NCBI RefSeq assembly: GCF_024806835.1
Contig: NZ_JANTYU010000001.1
Location: 496,001-560,000 of the forward strand
Reading direction: 5' to 3'
Length of the DNA: 64,000 bases
DNA from: Xanthomonas sp. 3793
Lineage (GTDB): Bacteria > Pseudomonadota > Gammaproteobacteria > Xanthomonadales > Xanthomonadaceae
Positions 37,921 through 47,050 of this stretch are shown piece by piece. Position 1 is the first letter of the stretch; every line of letters starts with the position of its first letter. The translations under genes and the position numbers were made by a program. A model generated the notes under the pieces. It saw only the letters and a list, made by a program, of their open reading frames with translations. It was not told the origin of the DNA and did not search any database.

Positions 37921-37954
37921 TTTTTGTAAGGGACAGGGATGTCCCTTACAAAAA
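37921..37954. repeat. perfect 14-bp stem-loop
   Basis: TTTTTGTAAGGGAC and its exact complement flank a six-base loop (AGGGAT). With A/T at the base on both strands it could terminate transcription in both directions. A second small hairpin (CGCGCAT/ATGCGCG) lies immediately before it. Confidence 0.75.
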
Positions 37955-38026
37955 TTTCTGCCGGACTTGCGCACCCGCAGCGCCGAAGGCGCGCAGGGCG
38001 CGAGGACGGGGTGTGCTTTCTTTTTG

Positions 38027-38063
38027 GTTACTTTTTCTTTGCACAAGCAAAGAAAATAGTGAC
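38027..38063. repeat. AT-rich inverted repeat
   Basis: GTTACTTTTTCTTTG and CAAAGAAAATAGTGAC form imperfect 15-bp arms around CACAAG, preceded by CTTTCTTTTTG. It stands out in base composition and is the third unrelated palindrome in the spuC-glnA gap. Confidence 0.65.
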
Positions 38064-38207
38064 TCGCGCCCGAAGGGCGTGAAAGCTCTGCTTTGGGTTC
38101 AACTATCCAGAACATCCCAATGGAGGTGAAGCCCTGCTCTGTTTTAAACCCCCAGAACCGCGCAAGCACACAAACCACGCCACGCTTCAACATCACCCAG
38201 CGCCGTA

Positions 38208-38250
38208 CCCTCATCCGTCCTTCGGGCACCTTCTCCCGGCGGGAGAAGGG
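38208..38250. repeat. CCCTCATCCGTCC palindromic element
   Basis: A complete copy of the family found at 24479, with the terminal hairpin CTTCTCCC/GGGAGAAG. It is 31 bases beyond the 3' end of the leftward glutamine-synthetase-like gene. Confidence 0.75.
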
Positions 38251-38281
38251 AAACGCCCGGCACGGGCTTCGACTACGTTGC

Positions 38282-39667
38282 TCACACATTCAACAACAGG
38301 AATTCGCGCTCCCAAGAGCTGATCACCCGGAAGAACGTCTCATATTCCTTCCGCTTCACCGAGATATAGGCCCGCACAAACCGTCGCCCCAACATCTCCT
38401 GCAACGCATCGCACCGCTCCAGCCCATCCAGCGCCTCGCCCAAGGAGCGCGGCAGATCGTAGCCCTGCTCCTTGCCGTTGCTGCTGATCGGCGCGGTCGG
38501 CTCCAGCTTTTCGCGGATGCCCAGCAACCCGCAGGCCAGGGTCGCCGCCATCGCCAGATACGGATTGGCATCGGAGCCGGCAAACCGGCTTTCCACCCGC
38601 ATGTTCTGCGGCGCATCGATCGGCACCCGCAACCCGCAGGTGCGATTGTCGAAGCCCCACAGCACATTGCTTGGCGAGACTTCGCCGAACATCAGCCGCC
38701 GGTACGAATTGACGTTGGGCGCCAGCAGCCCCATCGCCAGCGGAATGTATTTCTGCAGCCCGCCCAGATAGTGCGCGAAGGTGTCGCTGAACCCGCCCTC
38801 GCGCTTGCCGCTGAACACGTTCTTGCCGGTGCCGGCATGCAGCAGGCTCTGGTGGATATGCATAGCACTGCCCGGCTCGGTTTCCATCGGCTTGGCCAGA
38901 AACGTGGCATAGACGCCGTGTCGCAACGCGGCCTCGCGCATGGTGCGCTTGAACAGGAATACCTGATCGGCGCGCGACAAGGCATCGGCGTGGGTGAAAT
39001 TGACTTCCAGCTGCGCAGCGCCGGATTCGTGGATCAAGGTATCCACGTCCAGCTCCATCGCATCGCAGTAGTCGTACATCAGGTCCAGGATCGGGTCGAA
39101 CTCGTTGACCGCATCGATCGAGTACGACTGCCGCGCGGTTTCCGGGCGTCCGGAGCGCCCGGCCGGCGGCAGCAAGGGGAAATCCGGATCGGTGTTCTTC
39201 TGCACCAGAAAGAACTCCAGCTCCGGCGCCACTACCGGTTGCAGCTTGACCTGCGCATACGCATCGAGCACGCGACGCAGCACATTGCGCGGTGCCAGCT
39301 CGTGCGGCTGGCCATCCTTGGTGTAGCAATCGTGGATGACCTGCGCGGTCGGGTCGGCTGCCCACGGCACCATGCGCACGGTGGACGCGTCCGGGCGCAG
39401 ATGCATGTCCGAATCCGATGGCGAGGTCAGCGCGTAATAATCGTCTGGGAAATCGCCGGTGACGGTGGTGGCGAAGATGCCTTCCGGCAAGCGCGTGCCG
39501 TAGTCGTGCGAGAACTTGTCTGCCGGAATGATCTTGCCGCGCGCATTGCCGGTGATGTCCGGCACCAGGCATTCGACCTCGGTGATGTGGCGGTCCTTGA
39601 GCCAGCGGCGCAGTGCGCTTTCCGGCTGCCTGGGTGTGGATTTGCGCGAACGTGTGCGGATCGACAT
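38282..39667 (-). CDS. glutamine-synthetase-like gamma-glutamylpolyamine synthetase, paralogue 1
   Basis: A 461-residue member of the type I glutamine synthetase fold. It has metal/ATP-site segments APELEFFL, MHIHQSLL, APNVNSYRRL and RFAGSDANPYLAMAA. The N-terminal block VECLVPDITGNARGKIIP and lack of an adenylylation loop fit the PuuA/Spu group, which glutamylates amines, rather than true GlnA. It follows puuD with a six-base gap, so synthetase and hydrolase are co-expressed. The exact amine substrate is not evident. Confidence 0.87.
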   Translation of the reverse strand: MSIRTRSRKSTPRQPESALRRWLKDRHITEVECLVPDITGNARGKIIPADKFSHDYGTRLPEGIFATTVTGDFPDDYYALTSPSDSDMHLRPDASTVRMVPWAADPTAQVIHDCYTKDGQPHELAPRNVLRRVLDAYAQVKLQPVVAPELEFFLVQKNTDPDFPLLPPAGRSGRPETARQSYSIDAVNEFDPILDLMYDYCDAMELDVDTLIHESGAAQLEVNFTHADALSRADQVFLFKRTMREAALRHGVYATFLAKPMETEPGSAMHIHQSLLHAGTGKNVFSGKREGGFSDTFAHYLGGLQKYIPLAMGLLAPNVNSYRRLMFGEVSPSNVLWGFDNRTCGLRVPIDAPQNMRVESRFAGSDANPYLAMAATLACGLLGIREKLEPTAPISSNGKEQGYDLPRSLGEALDGLERCDALQEMLGRRFVRAYISVKRKEYETFFRVISSWEREFLLLNV

Positions 39668-39673
39668 ACAACC

Positions 39674-40429
39674 TCACTGACCGCGCTGAGCGGCATAACG
39701 GCGACAGGCCGCGCCGAAGGACTGGAAGATGGCACGGTAGAACGGATGCTGTGTGACACGCCATTCCGGATGCCACTGCACGGCAAGCAAGAATCCCGGT
39801 CCCGGGCCGCGAAAGGCCTCGATCAGGCCATCGGGAGCGGTCGCCTCGACCAGCAGGCCATCGGCCAGCGTGGCGATGCCCTGCCCATGCAGGGAATTGA
39901 CCCACACCTCGGCTCCATCGCTCATCCCGGCCAGCCAGCCGCCGGGCTGCAGCTGCAGCGGATGCGCGGGGCCGTATTGCACCTCCAGCGCCGCGTTGCT
40001 GTCTTCGCGATGGTCGGCCAGTCCCGGCACCGCATGCACGCGTTGATGCAGGCGCCCGCCAAGCGCGACATTGACCTCCTGCAGGCCACGGCAGATCGCC
40101 AGCACCGGCAGGCCGCGCGCCAGCGCCTGCGGAATCAGCCCCAGGCTGGTGGCATCGCGCGCCGCATCGTGCGGGTTGCCCTCCCAGCTGGATTGGTCGC
40201 TGTAGTGGTGCGGTTCGATATTGCTGACCGCCCCGGTCAGCAACACGCCGTCCAGCCGATCCAGCCACACGCCGGCATCCAGGCTGGGCTGCAGGCTCGG
40301 CAGCAGCACCGGCATGGCACCGGCCGCGTCCACGACCGCGCGGATGTATTTTTCGCCGGCCGCCAGAAACGGATGCGGCCCTTGCGCGATGCGATCGGTC
40401 GGCAATCCGACCAGCGGTACGACAGCCAT
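39674..40429 (-). CDS. puuD: gamma-glutamyl-GABA hydrolase PuuD-like
   Basis: A 251-residue class I glutamine amidotransferase-like hydrolase. The triad is Cys113 (AICRGLQE), His220 and Glu222 (QWHPEW). It would release GABA and glutamate from gamma-glutamyl-GABA. It is the first gene of a leftward pair with a synthetase paralogue and is divergent from the puuA-puuB pair across 148 bases, which should hold both promoters. Confidence 0.9.
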   Translation of the reverse strand: MAVVPLVGLPTDRIAQGPHPFLAAGEKYIRAVVDAAGAMPVLLPSLQPSLDAGVWLDRLDGVLLTGAVSNIEPHHYSDQSSWEGNPHDAARDATSLGLIPQALARGLPVLAICRGLQEVNVALGGRLHQRVHAVPGLADHREDSNAALEVQYGPAHPLQLQPGGWLAGMSDGAEVWVNSLHGQGIATLADGLLVEATAPDGLIEAFRGPGPGFLLAVQWHPEWRVTQHPFYRAIFQSFGAACRRYAAQRGQ

Positions 40430-40577
40430 GCAGACATCCCGATGCGGTGCGTTGAACGGCAGATGCGTTCGAACTTACCGCGCCGCTGCCGCCATTGCCA
40501 CCGGCCGCGCCCTTGCCTGGCCGCAAAAGATCACGCGTGCTTTGCTAGGCTGGGCGGCGACTTCGCAGGTGGTGCCC

Positions 40578-41957
40578 ATGGCTTCCGAGACTTCCGTCGC
40601 ATCGCTGCCCGCTGCCGATGCCGCCACCCTGGCGCGCATCGCAGGCTGCCACTCCGTCGACCTGTTGTTGCCCGACACCAACGGCGTGCTGCGCGGCAAG
40701 CGCGTCACTGCCGATGTGCTGCACAAGGTCTACCGCGATGGCGTGTGCCTGCCGATGTCGCTGATCGCCACCGACATCACCGGCAACACCGTGGAAGAAA
40801 CCGGGCTTGGCTATGCCATCGGCGATGCCGACCGCATCTGCCGGCCGATCCCCGGCTCGCTGCGCCCGGTACCGTGGGCGCCGCAGCCGATGGCGCAGCT
40901 GCTGCTGGCGATGCACACGCCGGACGGCAGCCTGTTCGAGGTCGCACCGCGCGCAGTATTGCAGCGGGTGGTGCAAGGCTTTGCCGCACTCGGGCTGACC
41001 CCGGTGGTGGCGGTGGAGCTGGAGTTCTACCTGTTCGATGCGGTGCCCGATGCGCAGGGACGCCCGCAGACGCCGCGCGACCCGGTCACCGGCATCCGCG
41101 GCGACAGCACGCAGGTGTATGCGTTGCAGGACCTGGACGATCACCGTGGCTTTACCGATGCGGTCACCGCTGCATGCCGCCAGCAAGGCATTCCCGCCGA
41201 TACTGCCGTGGCCGAGTACGCACCGGGCCAGTTCGAGATCAACCTGCAGCATCGCGCCGATGCGGTGGCCGCCTGCGACGAGGCGATCCTGCTCAAACGC
41301 ACCATCAAGGCCATCGCGCAGCAGCAGCGCATGCTGGCCAGCTTCATGGCCAAGCCCTTTCCCGGGCAGGCTGGCAGTGGCCTGCACCTGCATGTCAGCC
41401 TGCTCGATGCCGCCGGGCACAACGTGCTGGCCGGCCCGGCCCAGATGCCTGCCGAGAGCCTGCGCCACGCCATTGCCGGGCTGCAGCGGCATGCAGACGC
41501 GTCGCTGCTGTTGTTTGCCCCGCACGCCAACAGTTACCGACGCTTCGTCAGCAACGCCTTCGTGCCGCTGGATGCCAGCTGGGGCTTCAACAACCGCACC
41601 GTGGCGCTGCGTATCCCGCATAGCGATGCCCGCAACACGCGTATCGAACATCGCATCGCCGGCGCCGATGCCAACCCGTATCTGGCCGCGGCCGCGGTGC
41701 TGGCGGCCATCCTGGATGGCCTGCAGCAACCCGCCGAGCCCACGCCGCCCATCAGCGGCAATGCCTATGCGCAAGAGGTCTTCGAGCCACGCACCTGGCA
41801 GGGCGCGGTCGATGCGTTCGTGTCCAGCGAGTTCATCGGCACGCAGTTGGGCACACAGTTCCGGCATGTGTTCGGGCAGCAGAAGCAACGCGAGCTGCTC
41901 GACTATCAGGCGTTGGTGCCGGACATCGATTACGCCCGGTATCTGCGGACCGTGTGA
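40578..41957 (+). CDS. puuA: gamma-glutamylputrescine synthetase PuuA
   Basis: A 459-residue glutamine-synthetase-fold enzyme. Its N-terminal half resembles E. coli PuuA closely (LLLPDTNGVLRGKRV, MSLIATDITGNTVEETGLGY), as do AEYAPGQFEINLQH, SGLHLHVSLLD and HRIAGADANPYLAAAAV. It should ligate glutamate to putrescine at the expense of ATP. The frame opens at 40221 inside puuD; the ATG at 40578 with AGGTGG before it is preferred. Its stop overlaps the next start by one base. Confidence 0.9.
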   Translation: MASETSVASLPAADAATLARIAGCHSVDLLLPDTNGVLRGKRVTADVLHKVYRDGVCLPMSLIATDITGNTVEETGLGYAIGDADRICRPIPGSLRPVPWAPQPMAQLLLAMHTPDGSLFEVAPRAVLQRVVQGFAALGLTPVVAVELEFYLFDAVPDAQGRPQTPRDPVTGIRGDSTQVYALQDLDDHRGFTDAVTAACRQQGIPADTAVAEYAPGQFEINLQHRADAVAACDEAILLKRTIKAIAQQQRMLASFMAKPFPGQAGSGLHLHVSLLDAAGHNVLAGPAQMPAESLRHAIAGLQRHADASLLLFAPHANSYRRFVSNAFVPLDASWGFNNRTVALRIPHSDARNTRIEHRIAGADANPYLAAAAVLAAILDGLQQPAEPTPPISGNAYAQEVFEPRTWQGAVDAFVSSEFIGTQLGTQFRHVFGQQKQRELLDYQALVPDIDYARYLRTV

Positions 41958-43273
41958 TGGGCAGCCCGGCCAACCCGCTGCCGCATGCCGACACCGCGGT
42001 TGGCGGCTATCCGGACAGCTGGTACGCGCACAGCGCACCTGCCCTGCCCGCGCAGCCACGCCTGCGCGGCGCCGAACGCGCCGACGTCTGCATTCTCGGT
42101 GCCGGCTATACCGGCCTGACCGCAGCGCTTGTGCTGGCCGAAGCCGGCTACCGGGTCGTCGTGCTGGAGGCACGGCGCATCGGCTGGGGCGCTTCCGGTC
42201 GCAACGGCGGCCAAGCCATCGTCGGCTACGGCTGCGAACAGGAAACCCTGGAAGCACTGGTCGGCGATGCAGATGCGCGGCTGCTGTTCAATTTCTCGCG
42301 CGATGGCATGCGCCTGCTGCGCCAGCGCATCGCGCGCCATGCCATCGCCTGCGACTGGCGCGATGGTCATGCCCATGTCCCGCTCAAGCCGCGCCAGGTG
42401 CGGGCACTGCAGCACGGCATCGTGCGCATGGCCGAGCGCTACGACTATCCGCTGGAGTGGTGGGACCGCGCCCGCACCCGCCAGGTGCTGGACAGCCCGC
42501 TGTATCTGGGTGCGATGTTCGACCCCGCCAGCGGCCATCTGCATCCGCTGGCCTACGCCTTCGGCCTGGCGCGGGCGGCGCTGGCGGCCGGCGTGCGCAT
42601 CTTCGAGGACGCGGCGGTGACCCGGCAGGACGCTGGTGCACAGGTGACGATGCACACCGCCGAGGGCAGCGTCGCCGCGGACTTCGGTGTGATTGCCGGC
42701 AACGCCCTGCTGCACGGCATCGCCGCGCCGCTGGAGCAGCGCATCATGCCGGTCGGCACCTATGTCGGCGCCACCCCGCCGCTGGGCCAGGCGCGTGCGC
42801 GTGCCCTGATCGGCAACGACATGGCGGTGGCCGATACCAACTGGGCGCTGGACTATTACCGGCTCAGCGCCGATCACCGGCTGCTGTTCGGCGGGCGTGC
42901 CAGTTATTCCTCGCGCCCGCCACCAGGCCTGCAGCGCCTGATGACCCGGCGCATGCACACCGTCTTCCCGCAGCTGCGCGATGTGGGGCTGGAGACCGTC
43001 TGGGGCGGCTATGTGGACATTTCGCGCAACCGCGCGCCGCATTGGGGGCGGCTCGCGCCGAATGTGTATTTCGCCCAGGGCTTCTCCGGCCACGGCGTGG
43101 CGGCCACGGGTCTGGCCGGCCAGGTGATCGCCGAAGCCATCGCCGGCCAGAGCCAACGACTGGATGTGTTTGCACGTATCCCGCACCGCCCGTTCCCTGG
43201 CGGGCAGCGGCTGCGCACCCCGCTGCTGGTGGCGGCCATGAGCTGGTACCGCCTGCGCGATGCGCTGTGGTGA
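41957..43273 (+). CDS. puuB: gamma-glutamylputrescine oxidase-like FAD oxidoreductase (PuuB/OrdL)
   Basis: A 438-residue DAO-family flavoenzyme. The FAD-binding Rossmann motif is CILGAGYTGLTAAL, followed by the DAO pattern ARRIGWGASGRNGGQ. C-terminal segments WGGYVDISRNRAPHWG and GFSGHGVAATG are typical of PuuB. It would oxidise gamma-glutamylputrescine to the aldehyde. TGATG links it to puuA. The dehydrogenase for the resulting aldehyde (PuuC) is not in the immediate cluster; the Sad enzyme at 24.6 kb acts one step later. Confidence 0.88.
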   Translation: MGSPANPLPHADTAVGGYPDSWYAHSAPALPAQPRLRGAERADVCILGAGYTGLTAALVLAEAGYRVVVLEARRIGWGASGRNGGQAIVGYGCEQETLEALVGDADARLLFNFSRDGMRLLRQRIARHAIACDWRDGHAHVPLKPRQVRALQHGIVRMAERYDYPLEWWDRARTRQVLDSPLYLGAMFDPASGHLHPLAYAFGLARAALAAGVRIFEDAAVTRQDAGAQVTMHTAEGSVAADFGVIAGNALLHGIAAPLEQRIMPVGTYVGATPPLGQARARALIGNDMAVADTNWALDYYRLSADHRLLFGGRASYSSRPPPGLQRLMTRRMHTVFPQLRDVGLETVWGGYVDISRNRAPHWGRLAPNVYFAQGFSGHGVAATGLAGQVIAEAIAGQSQRLDVFARIPHRPFPGGQRLRTPLLVAAMSWYRLRDALW

Positions 43274-43369
43274 CCGCCATCGGGAGAATCGCAAGCTGCG
43301 ACGAAGCGCTCAAGTTTTGACGAGCAGAGCCGTTAGCTGATCTGACGGTTCGATCCACACGGCCAGCCG

Positions 43370-44668
43370 ATGTCCCCAGGTACCCTACATCGCAATAGTG
43401 AGAGCGCAGTCCTGCCGCAACGCGTGTTGCTGGTGGAGAACTCGCGCACGTTCACCAGCATGCTGCGCGAAGCCATCGAGCAACGTGTGGAACTGCCGGT
43501 CACGGTCGTATCGACCCTGGCCGAAGCCGCACGCGTGCTCGACGAAGAAGACGGTTGGTTCCTGGTCCTGACCGGCCTGGTGCTGGTCGACGGCGACCGC
43601 GACAAGGTGGTGGAGTTCTTCCTCTCGCGCAACCTGCCGACCGTGGTGGTCAGCGGCGTGTACGACGAGGATCTGCGCCAGCGCGTGCTGCAGCAGCAGA
43701 TCATCGACTACGTGCTCAAAAACGCACCGGGCAGCATCGAATATCTGGCCTGGCTGGTGCAGCGCCTTGAACGTAATCGCCGCATCGGCGCGCTGGTGGT
43801 GGACGATTCCTTGTCTGCTCGTACGTATGCCGCCGCCCTGCTGTCGATGTACGGCTACCGCGTGGTGCTGGCCGCCGACGGCGCCGCCGGCCTGGAAGCG
43901 ATCGAACGCGACCCCGGCATCCGCCTGACCATCGTCGACCAGGAAATGCCGGGCATGGAAGGCGTGGAATTCACCCGCCGGTTGCGGGCGCTGCGCTCGC
44001 GCGACAAGGTTGCGGTGATCGGCATTTCCGGCAACAGCGACTCGTCGTTGATTCCGCGCTTCCTGAAGAACGGCGCCAACGACTTCCTGCGCAAGCCGTT
44101 CTCGCGTGAAGAATTCTTCTGCCGCGTCTCGCAGAACGTGGACCAGCTGGAATTGATCGGTACGCTGCAGGACCTGGCCACCCGCGATTTCCTCACCGGC
44201 CTGCCCAATCGGCGTTATTTCCTGGAACAGAGCCAGCGGGTGATCCCGCAGTTGCTGTCGCAGGACCAGACGGTGACCGCGGCCATGCTGGACATCGACC
44301 ACTTCAAGCACATCAACGACACCTGGGGCCACGAAGCCGGCGACCAGGCGTTGCGCGCGGTGGCCGCATCGGTGTCGGGGCATGCCCGCCCGCAGGACCT
44401 GGTGGCGCGTTTCGGTGGCGAAGAATTCTGCCTGCTGGTGCCGGGGCTGGATGCAGCCAATGCCACCAGCTACTTCGAAGCCCTGCGCGAAAGCATCAGT
44501 GCGCTACGTGTGCGCATCGGCGACGACACGCTGAGCATGACGGTGAGCATCGGCGTGTGCATCGCGACCGAAGGCGACCAGTCGCTGCACCACCTGTTGA
44601 ACGAAGCCGACAAATATCTGTACCTGGCCAAGGCCGGCGGACGCAACCAGGTGCGCCTGGCGAGCTGA
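43370..44668 (+). CDS. PleD-like response regulator diguanylate cyclase (REC-REC-GGDEF)
   Basis: A 432-residue protein. REC1 (about 17-135) lacks a usable phospho-acceptor: its site reads LVLTGLVL. REC2 (140-260) has Asp190 in TIVDQEMPGMEG and the Lys of KPF. The GGDEF domain (270-432) has an active-site GGEEF (349-353) and the inhibitory I-site RPQD (340-343), so it should make c-di-GMP with product feedback. Caulobacter PleD has the same layout but keeps the acceptor in its first REC. No kinase gene is adjacent. Confidence 0.92.
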   Translation: MSPGTLHRNSESAVLPQRVLLVENSRTFTSMLREAIEQRVELPVTVVSTLAEAARVLDEEDGWFLVLTGLVLVDGDRDKVVEFFLSRNLPTVVVSGVYDEDLRQRVLQQQIIDYVLKNAPGSIEYLAWLVQRLERNRRIGALVVDDSLSARTYAAALLSMYGYRVVLAADGAAGLEAIERDPGIRLTIVDQEMPGMEGVEFTRRLRALRSRDKVAVIGISGNSDSSLIPRFLKNGANDFLRKPFSREEFFCRVSQNVDQLELIGTLQDLATRDFLTGLPNRRYFLEQSQRVIPQLLSQDQTVTAAMLDIDHFKHINDTWGHEAGDQALRAVAASVSGHARPQDLVARFGGEEFCLLVPGLDAANATSYFEALRESISALRVRIGDDTLSMTVSIGVCIATEGDQSLHHLLNEADKYLYLAKAGGRNQVRLAS

Positions 44669-44802
44669 GCGCCGCACGCCCGCACCAACAAGGCCGCTGG
44701 CCTGGACGCAGGTCAAAGTGCGTCTTATCCAGCACCGCAGGAGCGCAGCGGGGCGCGACCAGGCGTTAGCGATCACCCACCATCTCAGGCCGACACCCGC
44801 GC

Positions 44803-46110
44803 TTACCGCAATCGCGTATCGAAGAGCATCGAGCGACGCGAACGCCGCGCCACCATCAGCGCGAGCAGGCTCAGCACCGCGGCTGCGCCAAGGTAGTAAC
44901 CCACCGCCTGCACCCCGTAGCGTCCCGCCAATTGCGTGGCCACGTACGGCGCCGGTGCCGCGCCCAGGATGCTGGCCAGATTGAAGGACAACGACGCGCC
45001 GGTGTAGCGCACCTCGGTGGGATACAACTCCGCCAGCAAGGTGCCGCAGGGACCATAGGTCAGCCCCATGAAGAAGAAGCCCAGCCCAAGGAAGGCCAAC
45101 ACCTGCAATGGGTGATGGGCCTGGAACAACGGCGCAAACGCCAGCCCGAACGCAATGATGGCGACGCTGGCCAGCATCATCGCCAACGGTGCGCCGTGCC
45201 GATCGCCGAACCTGGCCGACAGCGGGATGCCCAGCGCAAAGAACACGATACCGGCCATCTGCAGCAGCAGGAATTGTTCCTTGTCGTAGCCCAGCGTCTT
45301 TGTGCCATAGCCCAACGCGAACACGGTCATCAGATAGAACAGCACGAAGGTGGCGAACGCGCCCAACGTGCCAATGATCAACGCCGGCCAGTGCTGCGAG
45401 ATCACGGTACCCAGCGGCAGCCGCACGCGCGTCTTGCGATCCAGGGCTTGTTGAAAGTCCGGCGTTTCGGTGATGCTCAGGCGTACCCACAGGCCGGTGA
45501 TCACCAACAGGGCGCTGGCCAGAAACGGCACCCGCCACCCCCATTGCATGAAGGCCGCATCGTCCAGCAGCGCGCCCATCCCCAGGAAGGTGCCGGTGGA
45601 CAGCAGAAAGCCCAACGGCGCACCCAGCTGCGGAAACATGCCGTACCACACGCGCTTGCCCGGCGGTGCGTTCTCGGTGGCGAGCAACACCGCTCCGCCC
45701 CACTCGCCGCCCAGGCCCAACCCCTGACCGAACCGGCACAGCGCCAGCAGCAGCGGAGCCCAGACCCCGATCTGCGCATAGCCGGGCAACAGACCAATGG
45801 CGACCGTGGACAGGCCCATGGTCAACAGCGCCGCCACCAAGGTGGCCTTGCGGCCTACCCGATCGCCGAAGTGGCCGAAGACGGCCGAGCCCACCGGACG
45901 CGCGATGAAGGCCACCGCAAAGGTTGCCAGCGACTGCAGCATCGCCGCACTGCCGTCGCCGGCAGGAAAGAACAAGGTCGGGAACACCAGCACCGCAGCG
46001 GTGGCATAGATGTAGAAATCGAAGAACTCGATGGTGGTGCCGATCAGGCTGGCGAACAGCACGCGCGCGGGTGAATTGATGGGTGTGGCGAGCGGCGCGG
46101 CGGCAGTCAT
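44803..46110 (-). CDS. MFS transporter, metabolite:H+ symporter (MHS/ProP-like) family
   Basis: A 435-residue 12-helix transporter. It has the sugar-porter-like motif FGHFGDRVGRKATL and the MHS block RFGQGLGLGGEWGGAVLLATENAP. Members take up organic acids, shikimate, proline or betaine with protons; the substrate here is unknown. The ATG at 46110 (MTAAAPLATPIN) is used; an upstream TTG would add seven residues. It reads toward the diguanylate cyclase, 134 bases away. Confidence 0.88.
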   Translation of the reverse strand: MTAAAPLATPINSPARVLFASLIGTTIEFFDFYIYATAAVLVFPTLFFPAGDGSAAMLQSLATFAVAFIARPVGSAVFGHFGDRVGRKATLVAALLTMGLSTVAIGLLPGYAQIGVWAPLLLALCRFGQGLGLGGEWGGAVLLATENAPPGKRVWYGMFPQLGAPLGFLLSTGTFLGMGALLDDAAFMQWGWRVPFLASALLVITGLWVRLSITETPDFQQALDRKTRVRLPLGTVISQHWPALIIGTLGAFATFVLFYLMTVFALGYGTKTLGYDKEQFLLLQMAGIVFFALGIPLSARFGDRHGAPLAMMLASVAIIAFGLAFAPLFQAHHPLQVLAFLGLGFFFMGLTYGPCGTLLAELYPTEVRYTGASLSFNLASILGAAPAPYVATQLAGRYGVQAVGYYLGAAAVLSLLALMVARRSRRSMLFDTRLR

Positions 46111-46317
46111 CGTTGATCGGCATCCAGACAAGACAAGACGGCCGATTCTGGCAGATCACAGCAGTGGTTTGCGCAGGCCAACCTGCCTGCAAAAAGTTAC
46201 AGACGTGACCGCTTGTTTTGTCGACAGCAAGGCAATGAGATCTCGGTTGTCTTGGGGGTAATCGGAGTGCGGATAGATCACTTGCGAAGCGGATGGTCTG
46301 CGACCTGGCTGCAGGGT

Positions 46318-46971
46318 CCTCGTCTGCCGCCCACCATCGCGGGACCCGCCGCACGTAAGGGGCGTTTATACAAAGCAGATAGGTCACTTGTAGAGCCGAT
46401 GATCTGCGGTTTGGCTGCAGGGCCCTTGCCCGCCCACCATCGCAGGACACGCTGCAAGTACGTCCTTGTAAGCTCTTACGCGGCATCCATGCCGCGTAAG
46501 GTCCCGCGACGGTGGGCGGGCAAGGACCAGTCGAGAGGGTCGGTGTGCATGGTTTCAGTAAACAGCCAGCAAACTGTCTGGCGCGGTGTCCTCACCGATT
46601 GCGGGACCGTTGGCGGCATGGATGCCGCCATCGAGCCTCCACGGACGGATTCACGGCGTGTCCCGCAAGCGGTGAGGGCATCGCGCCCTCGACGCTGTGA
46701 GTTTGCTGCAGGGCCTTCACCCGTCCACCATCGCGGGACACGCTGCAAGTACGTCCCTGTAGCTCTTACGCGGCATCTATGCCGCGTAAGGTCCCGCGAC
46801 GGTGGGCGGGCAAGAGCTGGTCAAGATGGTCGGTATGCATGGCTTTCAACAAAACAGCCAGCAAACTGTCTGGTGCGGTGTCCTCGCCGCTTGCGGGACC
46901 GTTGGCGGCATGGATGCCGCCATCGAGCCTCCACGGACGGATTCACGGCGTGTCCCGCAAGCGGTGAGGGC
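46318..46971. repeat. composite palindromic repeat locus 2 (modules B-B-A-B-A)
   Basis: The same A and B modules as at 9.6 kb. A lone left arm (46318-46346) is followed by B (46424-46525), A (46588-46679), B (46714-46814) and A (46880-46971). Arms of B at 46424 agree at 23 of 25 positions and arms of A at 46880 at 18 of 20. The unit repeats every 290-292 bp, and the linkers (GTCGGTGTGCATGG, CAAACTGTCTGG) are conserved too. No gene is credible between 46111 and 47050. Confidence 0.87.
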
Positions 46972-47050
46972 ACCGCGCCTTCGACTGACCAAGCTTTCAA
47001 CCCTAGCCGCCAACGATCCCACGATGGTGGCTGGGCAACCAGCACATTGC

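Noticed and set aside
38093..41623. 1176-codon plus-strand frame
   Set aside because: It runs opposite the synthetase and puuD genes and out of frame over puuA; the composition is that of an antisense shadow.
38282..41957. Canonical glutamine synthetase GlnA
   Set aside because: Neither protein has the adenylylation site region; context and N-termini fit the PuuA group.
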